A stretch of DNA of 64,000 nt from Hysterangium stoloniferum (Eukaryota > Basidiomycota > Agaricomycetes > Hysterangiales > Hysterangiaceae): the NCBI GenBank assembly GCA_015178975.1, contig WHVD01000006.1, positions 1,302,001 through 1,366,000 of the forward strand, written 5' to 3'. The notes under the pieces were generated by a model. That model made no database searches, was not told where the DNA came from, and saw only the letters and a list, made by a program, of their open reading frames with translations. Made by a program: the position numbers and the translations under genes. Positions 34,938-46,413 of this stretch are shown one piece after another (position 1 is the stretch's first letter; each line of letters opens with the position of its first letter).

Positions 34938-35141
34938 TCAAATATCAATATTAACTATATTTATCACAGTCGCCCCACCTTCACGCCCTTGTCCTACCCT
35001 CTCGCCAATTACCACAGCCCATCCAGTCGTTGTCCTCCCGGATTCCCTCGACAGGTATGTCAGGTCATGGGGTTGAAGGTCTTTCTTATTCAGCGAGTTC
35101 ATCGCATTTCGACTTCGGGAGCTCGAATTTGGAGTAGACAT
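34938..35141 (-). CDS. Possible small host gene or first exon
   Basis: A 67-residue frame starts MSTPNSSSRSRNAMNSLNKK and continues LTYLSRESGRTTTGW. It is preceded by a C/T-rich leader with many ACACC and CTCCC words, usual for fungal promoters. It lies in the unique host island with the kinase-like gene downstream of that gene's stop. No domain is recognised, and a splice into further exons to the left is possible. Low certainty. Confidence 0.3.
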   Translation of the reverse strand: MSTPNSSSRSRNAMNSLNKKDLQPHDLTYLSRESGRTTTGWAVVIGERVGQGREGGATVINIVNIDI

Positions 35142-35414
35142 GCGGAGGGATAGGGAGGAGGTGGGAGAGGTGTTGGAGGATGAAACACCGGTGTTCTTGT
35201 TTGGACGTCGAAGGGAATAGCTCTTAACATGAACGTATTGAATTCAAATTCTGACTTTTGAAATCTCTCGGGTGATAATCGAAACGCTCCTCAGGATGCC
35301 TCAGGATGAGTCTGACGGATTTATGTATTGATGTTAATAGAACGCCCGTGAATTCATATTCAGCTAGTTAATCCAGGGCTAAGAGCCTGTCATAAAAATT
35401 GCCGGCATATAATT

Positions 35415-36911
35415 CTAATCGGAGGGGCATGCTACCTTCGCTTTTGAAATCCCACCATTTGGCCCGTACTCAGCAGGATAGCCTTCAGGTGGTGAAAATC
35501 GGATATGCGGTGGAAGGGCATCTTTTGCGGCTTTGAACCGCTGCAGCGCTTCTTTTGCCGTTGGTCGCTTTGTAGGATCCGCGTCTAACATCTCTTCAAG
35601 GTGGAATTTAAGCTGAGGAACATGATACTCCAAAACATCATTAGCAAACGTTGGACGATCATATTGGGGCTGTTAAGCATGGTTGGAGTAATGAATTCTT
35701 GGATAGAATAGCGACATACAAATCGACGGATAGCTGTGAGGTTGTTGCGTTCATTGGTGAGAAATGAATCCCAAACCTTTCCGAGGGAATATACCTAGAT
35801 GAGGGGGTTATGGAGGTTATTTAACGACTATCGTGATGGAACGACGAAGGAACGAACATCAGTAGGTAAAACAGCATATTCTGCTCGGGTAACGTGAGAA
35901 TCAATATTTTCTGGGGCAGCGAAGCCTATGTTTCCACAAAACCCAGTATCGACCCATGTACTTGTGTCGCTTCCAGGCGTATATTTAGAGGAAAACTCGA
36001 AATCAATGAAGGCTAAACGGAAGTCCCATGTTGATAGAAATGGGTATGGGATAGGCTGCAATCGTTCTTTTTTAGTTAAATCGTGATTAATAACCATATT
36101 AATGGGGGATATATCCTGGTTTTTGAATTGGTAAAGGCTCGTTCGATCAAATATACGAACGAGGGCGAGATTGGCTGCTTACGCGGTGAGCGATACCGTT
36201 CTCGTGCATGAAGTTGAGTCCCTGTATAGTTGTCTTTGAACAAAGCAAGCAGGGGAAAAAATTAAGATTAAAAAGATTACCTCTAAAGATTGTATGATAA
36301 TCGCAAAGTAGTCATCCACTTGCCACACCCGTCCGACGTTCTCCACGGACAACATCCAGCCCGGCATAACAATAAGAGGCCAGCCTTCGGCCGAGTTAAT
36401 AGATTCAATCAATGGTATGGTATGGTTGCCAGGCAATGCACGCAACTTAGGTGAATTGAGGAAGGACAAAATTTCGAGCTCGGACGATTTAGAGGGGGGT
36501 ATCGCCTTGATCACAACGATGCGGAATAGCCTATCATAGGCAAAAACAATCCTAGGTCTCTGGGGGAACATGAGTGATCCGGGAGGACATAACAATAAAA
36601 CATACGCTGCTTTGCCAAGGCCCGTAAGGAGTGCTGTTCAGGAAGAAATCCAAGCCTGACGGGATATGATAGACGAATGGACCATTGAGAGAGGGAGAAA
36701 AGGGGTCTCCATGGCCATCTACAGTGTCTACTTGAGGTGACCGTGCGTCGTCACCTACAAAGCGAAGCGTGTACCCCCGAGAATTAAGGAGGGGGGCAAA
36801 ATGATTCCATGCGGCGGAAGAATCAATAGGTCCAAGCTCGTCTTGGTCATCTATCTCTTCTGGGGTCATGAACCAAGTGCGAAGGCACTGTAGTTGATTT
36901 TCCGTGGCCAT
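35415..36911 (-). CDS. Protein-kinase-like protein, six exons, 403 aa
   Basis: Exons at 36911-36606, 36559-36281, 36221-36183, 36115-35858, 35794-35720 and 35669-35415 join in phase 0 through five GT-AG introns of 46-67 bp. The predicted protein has an N-terminal region of ~110 residues, the possible ATP-site lysine in IVVIKAI (~124), the catalytic loop HRDISPINMV (~207), IDFEFS (~244) where DFG is usual, APEN (~273) and DVYSLGKVW (~294). A C-terminal lobe ends DADPTKRPTAKEAL (~345). IDFE instead of DFG and a weak glycine loop are features of a kinase-like family expanded in Agaricomycetes; whether it phosphorylates anything is uncertain. All exons are open and spliced in frame, so the gene looks intact. 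Start chosen as the first ATG of exon 1. Confidence 0.85.
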
Positions 36912-37180
36912 AGGCTAATTGTGGTTGTGTCGTGATTAATTGCTTCCGTGCAATGGTAAATCAAACTCAGTAGATTCCGCTGGGAAAGGTTTCGCTTGCC
37001 TCCGCGCTCGGCAAGCCGTTGGCTTCATGATCTTCCTTCTCTGTCGTTTGTTCGTGACTCTGGGCAAGCGAATAGAGTTCTATTGCGTCGCCACCGCTCT
37101 TTTGCGTGACCAGAAAAGATCGGGCCGTGCTCAAGCCGGCGGAAGCGAAAATACATGAAGTCTACCGAATATAAAAAACC
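36912..37180. other. Upstream region of the kinase-like gene
   Basis: Unique sequence with host-like composition. A 72-residue plus-strand frame at 36940-37158 has no recognised domain and may be chance. No clear TATA box. Confidence 0.4.
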
Positions 37181-37320
37181 TTGTATTTTGTTAGGGTTTC
37201 TCCACCCAGCAAAATCCTATGAAAGCTATAGTAAGGTGCCTAGAGAAATCAATTGAAAACCACATACAGTATTTCTACTGAATTTTGTCCCTCAGGTAAT
37301 TGAATGAAAACTGTGATTCT
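37181..37320. repeat. Dispersed repeat, second copy
   Basis: Matches about 31200-31350: CAGCAAAATCCTATGAAAGC, GGTGCCTAGAGAAATCAATT and GAATGAAAACTGTGATT. Confidence 0.65.
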
Positions 37321-37845
37321 TCTGGATCAACCTGGATTTGCATTGGGACTAAGGTGGATTCATCAAAATACACCCCAATCTGCATTTGAAGTAAGGTGGA
37401 TGAAACTAGATTTGCACTGGGACTATGGTGGATTCATCAGAATACTGTACATGTAGATCTGCATTTGGACTAAGGTGGATTAATCAGAATATATCTAGAC
37501 ATGCATTTGGACTAAGGTAGATTTATCTGGATAAATCCAGATTTGCATGCAGAGTAAGGTGGATTTATCAGAATACACACAGATCTGCCTTGGATTAAGA
37601 ATCCCCCTAGGTCTGCATTTGGACTCAGGTGGATGTATCTGGATAAAACCAGATTTACATTTGGAGTTAGGTGGATTTATCTAGATGAAGTGAGATTTGC
37701 ATTGGGAGTAAGGTGGATTTATCTGGATAAATTTAGATTTGCATTGGGAGTAAGGTGGGTTAATCTGGATAAAACTATATTTGCATTTGGAGTAAGGTGG
37801 ATTTATCTGGATTAAACCAGATTTGCATTTGGACTAGGTATTAAG
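37321..37845. repeat. ~42 bp tandem repeat, about 12 copies
   Basis: The unit contains GATTTGCATTTGGAGTAAGG and TGGATTTATCTGGATAAA. The best copies are at 37620-37840, where a plus-strand frame repeats FGVRWIYLDK-like 14-residue units. Outer copies vary in length, so coding use is unlikely. Confidence 0.88.
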
Positions 37846-37849
37846 TGTA

Positions 37850-38072
37850 GGAAATCTACCAAGAGTTTCTAGTGAATATTCCAAAGATGTTCTACAAATA
37901 GTCCAAATAGTTCCTGGGTGGTTCTCCAGGGAATAGTCTCAGGGGTTTTGGAATATTACCAGCATACAAGAAGCAATTAACTTCAGCTCATGTGCAGAAT
38001 AAAACATATCTGAAAATGTTTTCAAAATAAGCATATAATAACAAGTTAGGTAACTGAGGAATAAGGACTGTG
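37850..38072 (-). mobile_element. Very old R6-like LTR piece
   Basis: GGAATATTACCAGCATACA and AACTTCAGCTCATGTGC parallel the R6 LTR sequence before its module (GGAATATTACCAGAGTACA, GGCTTCAGCTTATGTGC). Ends not definable. Confidence 0.45.
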
Positions 38073-38716
38073 TGTTAAGAACTGGAATGGGAGGTTTGGG
38101 GAACCAATGGGGACTGAATGGAAGGACTTGGCTTCAGCTTATGTGCTGTGCCCTTGCAAAGGTACTATCGAACATCCTTAAATTTCAAATGTATAGGGTA
38201 ATACTCAGTGATTGGAAACTGAGCTGTATGCAAACAGTCAGAAACTGAAGTGATGAATATTGAAGTCGAGGTTGAAGTCATAAATGTAGGTTGGGTCATG
38301 AAATTGGATGGCATCAGAATGCAGAGGTTGTGAATGGATAGTGGAATCAGAGACTAGAGGCGTATCTAAGTCAATATTCTGATTGCTTAGTAGCTACATT
38401 ACAGTGGGTTTATATATGAGTTATTGGGGTCTAGAAAATACTAACTAAGGAAAGAGCAGAAATACCAATGACAAATAAACTTGACCAAGAACAGGAAGGT
38501 TACAATAAAGTTGGAGGCTGTGAATAACTGAGGGTGATAACTACAAAAAAGGAAACAGTCCATGGTAATATACATATAACATAGGTGAGACATAGAATAA
38601 ACAGATCATCAAAGGATAAAGGGACATATCAGATATCAGAGTATAACCAGATAGTACAAGTATAATTTGATAGGGGTTGTAGTGGAGTTTGATTGGCGTG
38701 AGGGTGTATGTCAGTG
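38073..38716 (-). mobile_element. R3 LTR, old, truncated
   Basis: It starts TGTTAAGAACTGG and follows R3 in reverse, with the shared module at 38124-38158 and the ATAACTACATT-type region near 38390. It is cut at about 38716 where the R7 LTR begins. Confidence 0.75.
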
Positions 38717-39432
38717 TGTAAGGGCGACTCTCTAGACCACACTAACTCACACTATGACTGAGTTGGGGTACTAGCAGAGGAAATCCGAAGTGAGTTTATA
38801 CCTGTCTAATTGCATACATGTAGAATACAATATTACTTACCTAGCAGAGGAAATCTGAAGAGAAAAGTCTAAGGAATCCTCGGCTAGTGGGTGACTAACT
38901 AAAGGTGCAGTGGAGTTTGAAAATGTGATAACAACAAGGTGCCCCCCTCAGTCTTTACTTATGAAACTATATTAAGGAGAGTCAGAAGTGAAATTGGAAA
39001 ACTTAAGATTGACCCCTGACATCACCCCCCCTTTTAAGGTATGGCATCCCGACATGGTGTTGCTGCCAGTAGAGTCCAGGCTTGACCATTTGAAACCCTG
39101 GAATCTGGGTCACTGTAAAGGGACAAGTCATTCACACCCTATATCCCCCAGATTATACTCTACTGTTTATTCCCTTTTATTATCTCACCATTGTAGAGTA
39201 GAACACTTCATCCTTTGTAGGGTATATTGTGTGGATGTGTGTGGGTGCTTAAGGTGTGGGAAAATGCATTGTGCACTGTATAGTTGACGTGTCACACCTG
39301 ATAGAGTTTCCTTAGACTTTTCTCTTTGGATTCCTCTATCAGGTGAGTAGATAGTTATCTTGTATTTAGATACTTATATATACTTTGGATTCCTCTATCA
39401 GTGTGATTTCCACTACTAGGGTTGCCCTTACA
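38717..39432 (+). mobile_element. R7 LTR (5' LTR of a lost element)
   Basis: Ends are TGTAAGGGCGAC and GTTGCCCTTACA, a 12 bp inverted pair with one mismatch. Its flanks do not match, and a leader plus gag start follow, so it is read as a 5' LTR. Internally TTGGATTCCTCTATCAG occurs twice, near 39327 and 39385. Confidence 0.75.
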
Positions 39433-39940
39433 GTAGAAAAGTCTCAATTCTCTTAGGACCGGCTGCAGTGTTACTACGGATAACAGACGGAGTAAACTTG
39501 CAACCCCTCCTTACATTCTGCACATTACCCACCTTGTGTTTCAGGATGTCTCTGCCTCCAGAGCTCGAGCAACGCCTGCAAGGCATGGAACAGAACACTC
39601 AAGACAGTGTCAAGGCTCTTACCGATCTCATTACTCAACTCCAACTCACTGTTAACAACCTCGCGAAATGCATGTCTGATCAATCCTCACTGACATGTCC
39701 AACTCTGGGGTAGGCATGGTATCCTCAAGATTCTCAAGAGGTTCCATCCTTGCATGTGGGATCTTGCCCCACAGTCCATGTTGCATGGGTGTGTCAGTTG
39801 GCATGTTTTGTACAATGTATTTGTCAGGGCTCACATATTTTATTTTATTTTATTTTTGTTTTGTTTGTTTGTCATGAGTCACATGTCACAAGTCACAATG
39901 TGCACACATCACCAGTCACAGTATGCATGCATGACCTCAC
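39433..39940 (+). mobile_element. R7 element leader and gag N-terminus, then unassigned sequence
   Basis: A frame begins at about 39545: MSLPPELEQRLQGMEQ, then a heptad-like helical stretch (ALTDLITQLQLTVNN), as in many Ty3/gypsy Gag N-termini. It fades out by about 39710. The following ~230 bp has T-rich runs and CACATGTCACAAGTCACA words and is unassigned. R6 then inserts at 39941. Confidence 0.55.
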
Positions 39941-40130
39941 TGTTATGTTCCAGATCTCGGGGCAGAATTTCCAATGGATATTCTGGACACTTCCCAGAAA
40001 TATGTCCTCGGAGTTTCGGAGAATTAGTCCGGGAGTTTCCAGGGATTAGTAATGGGAGTATCGGAATATTACCAGAGTACAGATGGACTTGGCTTCAGCT
40101 TATGTGCTGCGCCCTCATGCACTCACTCGG

Positions 40131-40758
40131 TGTGAGAGGTATGGTGAAATACACTCAGGAAATATAGTCAGATGAGCTCTTACTATATCTCCTTTATTAT
40201 TTCTATTTTCTCTCTTCTATTATATCTATAATTAGTTCGACGACCTATGTATGCAGTACATCGACTCTTCTGGGCGCACACGCAGACTTATGTATTCTAG
40301 TGCCCGTAGTTTAGAACTCAGACACTTTTTACACCGCAACCACGACTTACCCAGACACCCGTTAGTGTCCTGTAAGTTGTGATTGGTGTATCATCTCGAC
40401 CGTCACAGATGGGCTTTAGCTACTCATTCAAACTAAGTTTCGAACTGTATCAGTCGAAACTCAATCCCTATCTCAACTCGCGTGGACTACATCCACGCTA
40501 CTCTATTATTCGACTCTCTAACTACTCTACTTGCACTCGAGCAGTTGTCCAGAATCGCACTTAACCAGTCGATTCTGCTTATTCGTTCTAGCTATCTACC
40601 TTACTTTAGATAGCTACTTCTCTCTACCGTATTGAACTAAGTAGTCAATACGTGTTCGGTCTGTATGAGACTTAGACAGTCAATACATCGTGGTATCGTA
40701 CTTCAACGGTCGATATTCTTCGTATATAGAATGGTTAGAACTTCTACCACTCTTCACA
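40131..40758 (+). mobile_element. R5 5' LTR
   Basis: Starts TGTGAGAGGTATGG, ends CTCTTCACA. It is followed at once by GTGGTGATCCGGGCCGG, a primer-binding-site-like sequence; the matching tRNA was not identified. Confidence 0.93.
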
Positions 40759-42612
40759 GTGGTGATCCGGGCCGGACCGCTCTTTCCCTACAAAGAAAAA
40801 CATTTATTTTAACTATCAAATTCTAAACACGTAAATGACCACTGGCAAGAACCAAACGCCGAGATCCTCTGTGACCCCGAGTAGTTCAAAACCTCGTCAA
40901 AGACCTGCAAGTCTGGAACCACCCCGTAACGTTACCATGAGAAAGTCTTCGTTGACTTTTCAAAAACCAGCTTCTCCCAGAAGTCCCGTCGAAGCAGTAG
41001 CTGGACCGTCAACGGATGCCCCTCCAAGTCCACGAGAAGAACCTCTGTCAACTGAGCAGTTGAACGTCCGCGGAGCTAAGGTTGAAATTACCCATGCTTC
41101 TGAACCCGTTCTCTCGTTCCCGCCTAAACAGGTCATCCTTAAGCAATTCTTTAGGGGTCATATAATTTACGCCCAGCCCATCGACTTACAATGGGATGCA
41201 TACTATGCCGACCGAATTTCTACGGATCAGGTTACTCCCTTTGTGGAGGAGTACAATACGGACTACCCCCTTTTACCGGTGACTGTAGCAGTCTGGTTAG
41301 GTCGTTATCAGGCTATTTTATCAGTGCAGGATCTATTCTTATGACCTGGAACCCTTGAGGACTTGACTTGCTCGATTCCCGAATGGTCGAGTGAAGTTAC
41401 CTCTGTTATGGAAGGAGGGAGGACGGTTCTTAAACAAGAGGTGTTCTCCTTATTCCTCGACGTGCTCTGCATGCATGATGACGCGTTACAAATCCTTCAC
41501 GTCCTACTCAGTGGGGATCATATCGTCCCCAAAGTCGACTACCAGTATATTTACATTCGGATGCTGGAGGAGTCTCTTAACAGGATTACTCGGAATTCTT
41601 CATTTGCGTATTTCACTTTAAGGGGTCAGTTAAGGTGAAATCAGAGAAGACTCGATAAGATGGTTTTGGAGGTGCTTTACCCTTATGGTGATTCCATCCA
41701 GGTACCCGATTCGCCCATCTCTACAACAAGTTCATTTATTTGTACCCTGAATGGATCTCCCGACACTCGTTTCCTTCATTCACTCAATCATCCCATCATT
41801 TTGCAAGACTTCCCATCTGACATGAGGATGCAGGTTGCGGAACGTCTTCAGGAAAAAGGAATGGAAATATGCATCCCCCTCTATCAGCCTCAACCTCGTC
41901 GACCTTTGAATACGGTCGAAATTGAGAGAGGGATCGCGACGGAACCTAGCCCTACCCCCCATCAGGAAAGTCACCGCTCTCGCGTGACGTTCGAATGAAT
42001 CCCTGGCAATACGAATATGGGTGATGAACCAACTATGACTAGATATCGATCAGTCGCCAACAGGGGTCGACCGTCTTTCTCCACTGCATTCACCGAGGGT
42101 ATAGCTGGTCAGGTTGCTGGTCGAGGATCGCTGAATCCAGTCGATCCTTGCCATTCCCTGCCGATCTCCTCCAACCCTTTTCTGCCATCAGGAGGACCTC
42201 CTAGTAATTCATCTGGGAGTTCTAGTACCTCAAGCTATGGAGGGAATTTGGGACGTGGGGGGCGTCACGGTAGAGTACCTAACTCTCCCTTTCGAACTCC
42301 GATGCAGCCTCGAGCCAGCGCGCCTATCGATGACTTACCTAAGGATAAAAGGATCGCTCTTAACACCAACGACATCAAGATCAAATGGTCAGACCTTCCC
42401 GAATACGATGGGACTCAATCCAAAGCGTTGGACTACATCATGGATATTATGAGCCTCTCGGAGATCTCTGACTCCATGAGTACATTGTTGGGAGTCGCTC
42501 TGCCAAGACGACTCACCAGCGGTGCTAAGATCTGGTGGAGCACCCTAGACCGTGAACATCGCACTGAATTTAGTCGATCTCACGGATCGTTTCTTTGGGG
42601 CATCGTAGAAGG

Positions 42613-44492
42613 TGTGATGTATTAGTCTTATTTTAATACTATTTTCCAAAAAAGGAGTCCAATGCTCTATCAAAATGTGCAAATACTCAATTCACTGCAA
42701 GGTAAAATAATTTAAGTATTTGATATTAATCAGTGGCAGCCTAAATAGACTTAGAACCCCTGAAGTCAAGAGTTTACTTGAATATATGCACCCTACTTCG
42801 CAAGAAGGTTTTGAGAGCTGCTTGTGCAAGCTTGTTCTTTTTCTGTAAAAACACTACTAAAATATGAATAACAATTCACTGATTCTGAAACTAGATTCGA
42901 CTTCGATTCTAGCTAGTTTATATATATTTTATATTATTTATCAAACAGTAAAAATATTAATAAACAGGTCAAAAGATTAGATATAGAATAAAACACTATT
43001 TGGCTAATATATGCTTTATTTACACTAACCTACAGGGTCTACTGTGATACTAACTTATCAGGATCTTAATGTAGTCTTAAGGATTCTGCAAGAATATTCT
43101 CAGTATTTATTTATGCCAAAAACCGGGTAGAAATTAGAAATGTATTCCTAATCTCAATATAACCTAATATATTTATTACTTTAATTGATAACCAACTACT
43201 CAACTAGAGGTGGATTAGTAATAAAGGATAGCCAGCTACTCAACTAAGAGGTGGCAAAAAGGGAACAGTTGATATGTTTATTTATTTATTATTTATTGAT
43301 AACCAACAGCTTAACTAGAGGTGGTTAAGGGATTCTGGGTTAGCTTAGGTCAGCAGCTCAACTAGAGGTGACTAAGTGTATGTATGTATTTGTCCAACAG
43401 CCCAATTAGGGGTGGAATATAACTGCTTGCTGCAGTGGCACACTGATGTGGCTGATAAATGGGTTAAAATGAGTTAAAATAAGTTATATTTCAGTGGTGG
43501 AGCAGAGCTCCTTATATACAGTAAAATCCGAGACATGGGAGAATGTTCTAGCTACTTGTTTTACCTATTTTTAGCTATTTTACCTGGAATCTGCTGGAAT
43601 ATTCCAGGAGTTTCTACTACTTTCCATTGTAGCATATATGCTGATGTAATATTCTCGCGCGTCGCGAAGTTGCTGATTTCGTGCACGCGCTGATTACATA
43701 ATTTTCCCGCGCGTGTCACATATGTGTGACGTTATTATTATTCAGCTGTTTGTGACAACTTGTCGCGTTTGTGACAACTTGTCGCGTTTGTGACAACTTG
43801 TCGCGTTTGTGACAACTTGTCGCGTTTGTGACAACTTGTCGCGTTTGTGACAACTTGTCGCGTTTGTGACAACTTGTCGCGTTTGTGACAACTTGTCGCG
43901 TTTGTGACAACTTGTCGCGTTTGTGACAACTTGTCGCGTTTGTGACAAGTCGTCGCATTTTGTGACGACAGTCACTTGTTGTGACGACAGTCACTTGTTG
44001 TGACGACAGTCACTTGTTGTGACGACAGTCACTTGTTGTGACGCCGGTCACCTGTTGTGACGCCGGTCACCTGTTGTGACGCCGGTCACCTGTTGTGACG
44101 CATGTCACCTGTTGTGACGAATGTCACCTGTTGTGACGAATGTCACCTGTTGTGACGAATGTCACCTGTTGTGACGAATGTCACCTGTTGTGACGAATGT
44201 CACCTGTTGTGACGAATGTCACCTGTTGTGACGAATTTTCCCGCCCATTGCACAATAAGCGCCAGATGGCCGACTTCGAAGATTTTTAGTTAAAAAAGAA
44301 TAAACAGTAGAATTTCAATAGTTCTCCCAAAATAAATCATAAAAATATGAAATAAATTGTAAAAATCAGGTTAAATTCAGTAGAGTATTGTACAATAATT
44401 TCGTCGCAATATAAGTACATTTGAACTTGTTTTTATCAATTTGTTTAGGGGGAGATTGGTTAAAAATTGGAAAAACCTAAAAATACATAACA
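42613..44492 (-). mobile_element. R1 solo LTR, copy D, inside R5 gag
   Basis: TGTGATGTATT...AATACATAACA with the exact duplication GAAGG (42608-42612 and 44493-44497). At 1,880 bp it is the longest complete R1 copy because of its enlarged arrays. It is younger than the R5 insertion. Confidence 0.95.
43748..44236. repeat. Compound GTGAC/GTCAC minisatellite with four sub-arrays
   Basis: In order: about 11 units of GTGACAACTTGTCGCGTTT; four of GTGACGACAGTCACTTGTT; three of GTGACGCCGGTCACCTGTT; and about seven of GTGACGAATGTCACCTGTT, with one transition unit. All units are 19 bp. Three of the four sub-arrays keep GTGAC-N4-GTCAC while N4 switches in blocks. Confidence 0.95.
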
Positions 44493-45723
44493 GAAGGACT
44501 ACTCGGAACTCGTTGGTGCGAATCCTTGGCTCTAGAATGGGAAGCCATGAAATTTCGACAGGCCGGTCACAATCATGAGACACCCGTTCATTACATTCAG
44601 CAAAGGCAAGCTCTATCGATTCTTGTACGGGTTCCACCAAAACCGGAAGGACGAAACGCACAGACTTATCCTGACACTACCCATGGAATGGTTTTATCTT
44701 CTACAGGGACAACCTATCGACGACATCATGAGCCTACAGACTTACGTGAACAATTTACAAGAGGCTCTGATTAACACTTGGGTTCAAACACATCGAGAAC
44801 GTTATCGGTTTCAGAAACCCAGAGTCATGATCACCGAGCAAGATGAGTCGGATCCCTGGCACGAGGAGGAGCACTCTGGAAAAATTGACTCCACTAATCG
44901 AGGCCACGTCCTCCTCAGCAAACTCGAGGATAAAACCGTCCCTAGGAGATCGAACGCTACGCAGGGTAAGAAACACGGCAAGTTCTTTTTCGAACGAAGT
45001 GACAAGAAAAGCATCACCAAGCCTCCGAAGGAGTGTTGGATTTGTGGGAGCTTAGAGCATTTCAAGATCGACTGCCCCCATGTGGGCAGGATGTCGCACT
45101 ATGTCTCTATTAACAAGTGCTCCGCGCAGAACCCAATGGAGGAGGCGGAGGATCAAAGGGCTTATGAAATGGTTTATGGATTAAGTGTACAGGGACAAGT
45201 ACATAACATTGATGAGGAATCGATTTTCATTTCTGTCTACCTTCCTCAGCCAGAGGACAACATCGTTTCAGATGTGAAAGCATCCTCGAATGAGAATGAG
45301 ACATCGCAAGTTTATGTTTCTATATCAGACCATGATTTTCTCGAGAAAGGAGACTGGCTAGACGCTCATCGTCAGAACCGTGAAGGTCTGACTGAGATGA
45401 GAGTTTTATCGCGACCTGAACCTCCCACCATTGAGGAAATCATTGACAAGGACGCATTTGCAAACCGATCTAAGGAAATAAGTCAAACCTACATTATAGA
45501 AGACCCCTCTGAGTCAGAGGAATCGGAGGAGGAGAGCTTCCCCTTCGACCCAGGGCAATTACCCAACTTAATTCCTTGCGATGAGTCAGACTCTGAAGTG
45601 GACGACTCTATTTCGAATGCTCCCAAAGTACCTAACGGTAGACGTATCTGGAGGGACATCAAACTGGCTGCAAGAAAAGAAAGCAAAAGACCTAGAATTC
45701 AATACCCCCGATCCAGTTGACTT

Positions 45724-46413
45724 ATGAAAGAGGATTTGACTATTATCTACCGCAGAAGGGACCCTCCGGGTGGATATTCCAGTATTGGGATTTCAGTATT
45801 ACATGTCTACGGACGTGTAGGGAATTCAGAAGCCTCAAATCCTATTAAAATCAGGCTGGACGCCGGAGCTGACCTCTCCTTAATCTCGGAGGATTTCTAT
45901 AAGGAACGAGAAGACCGCCCTAAACTCAAGCAGGGACTCAAGCTGCGCCTCGTACAACTTACCGGTAATGCCAAGGTATTAGGATACATCAACGTCCCCA
46001 TTTATCTCGAGGACGACACCGGTATACTCCTCAAATTTACCACCAAGACATACGTTGTCTGAGGTATGACCGTCCCGATCCTTCTCAGAGAAGACTTTCA
46101 CGTGAACTATGAGATTGGGACACTGCAAGACCAACTGCTGGGTTCCAGATTGATTTTGCCCGGGAGAGCAGGATCTATTCCAGCCAGTTCTTCCAAGGAG
46201 CCGCAGCCTTTAACCTTTTCGATTAGCAAGATCCCCTTTGAGGAATTAGTCAATGACTCGTCTGAACTGACTTCCAAACCAGACAAAGGAGTGCGTACTG
46301 AAAGAGTCGCACGGGCCTCACAAGATTGTACTATAGAACCGGAATCAGCTTGATTAGTACCAATCTTTGTAGGAGATCTTATTGGTGACCAATGGATAGT
46401 CGAGGGAGTTGTC
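45724..46413 (+). mobile_element. R5 protease region
   Basis: The retroviral-type aspartic protease motif appears as RLDAGADLSLIS near 45860, where DSGA or DTGA is more usual. The surrounding strand pattern (PIYLEDDTGILLKF) fits a pepsin-like monomer. Downstream sequence leads into pol. Confidence 0.7.

Larger units (their letters stand above)
40835..45720 (+). mobile_element. R5 gag region (split by R1 copy D)
   Basis: The N-terminal part is rich in S, P and R (TTGKNQTPRSSV). A capsid-like stretch near 42380-42600 shows LPEYDGTQSKALDYI and AKIWWSTLDREHR, and it continues past the nested LTR. A CCHC zinc knuckle, CWICGSLEHFKIDCP, lies at about 45033-45077. An acidic S/E-rich tail follows. 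Broken in several places. Confidence 0.8.

Noticed and set aside
37633-37815. Repeat protein with 14-residue units
   Set aside because: The frame is open only over the best 42 bp copies; neighbouring copies shift length, and there is no start context.
43716-44236. CRISPR-like look of regularly spaced repeats
   Set aside because: Units are 19 bp with no unique spacers, and the array lies within a solo LTR of a eukaryotic element.
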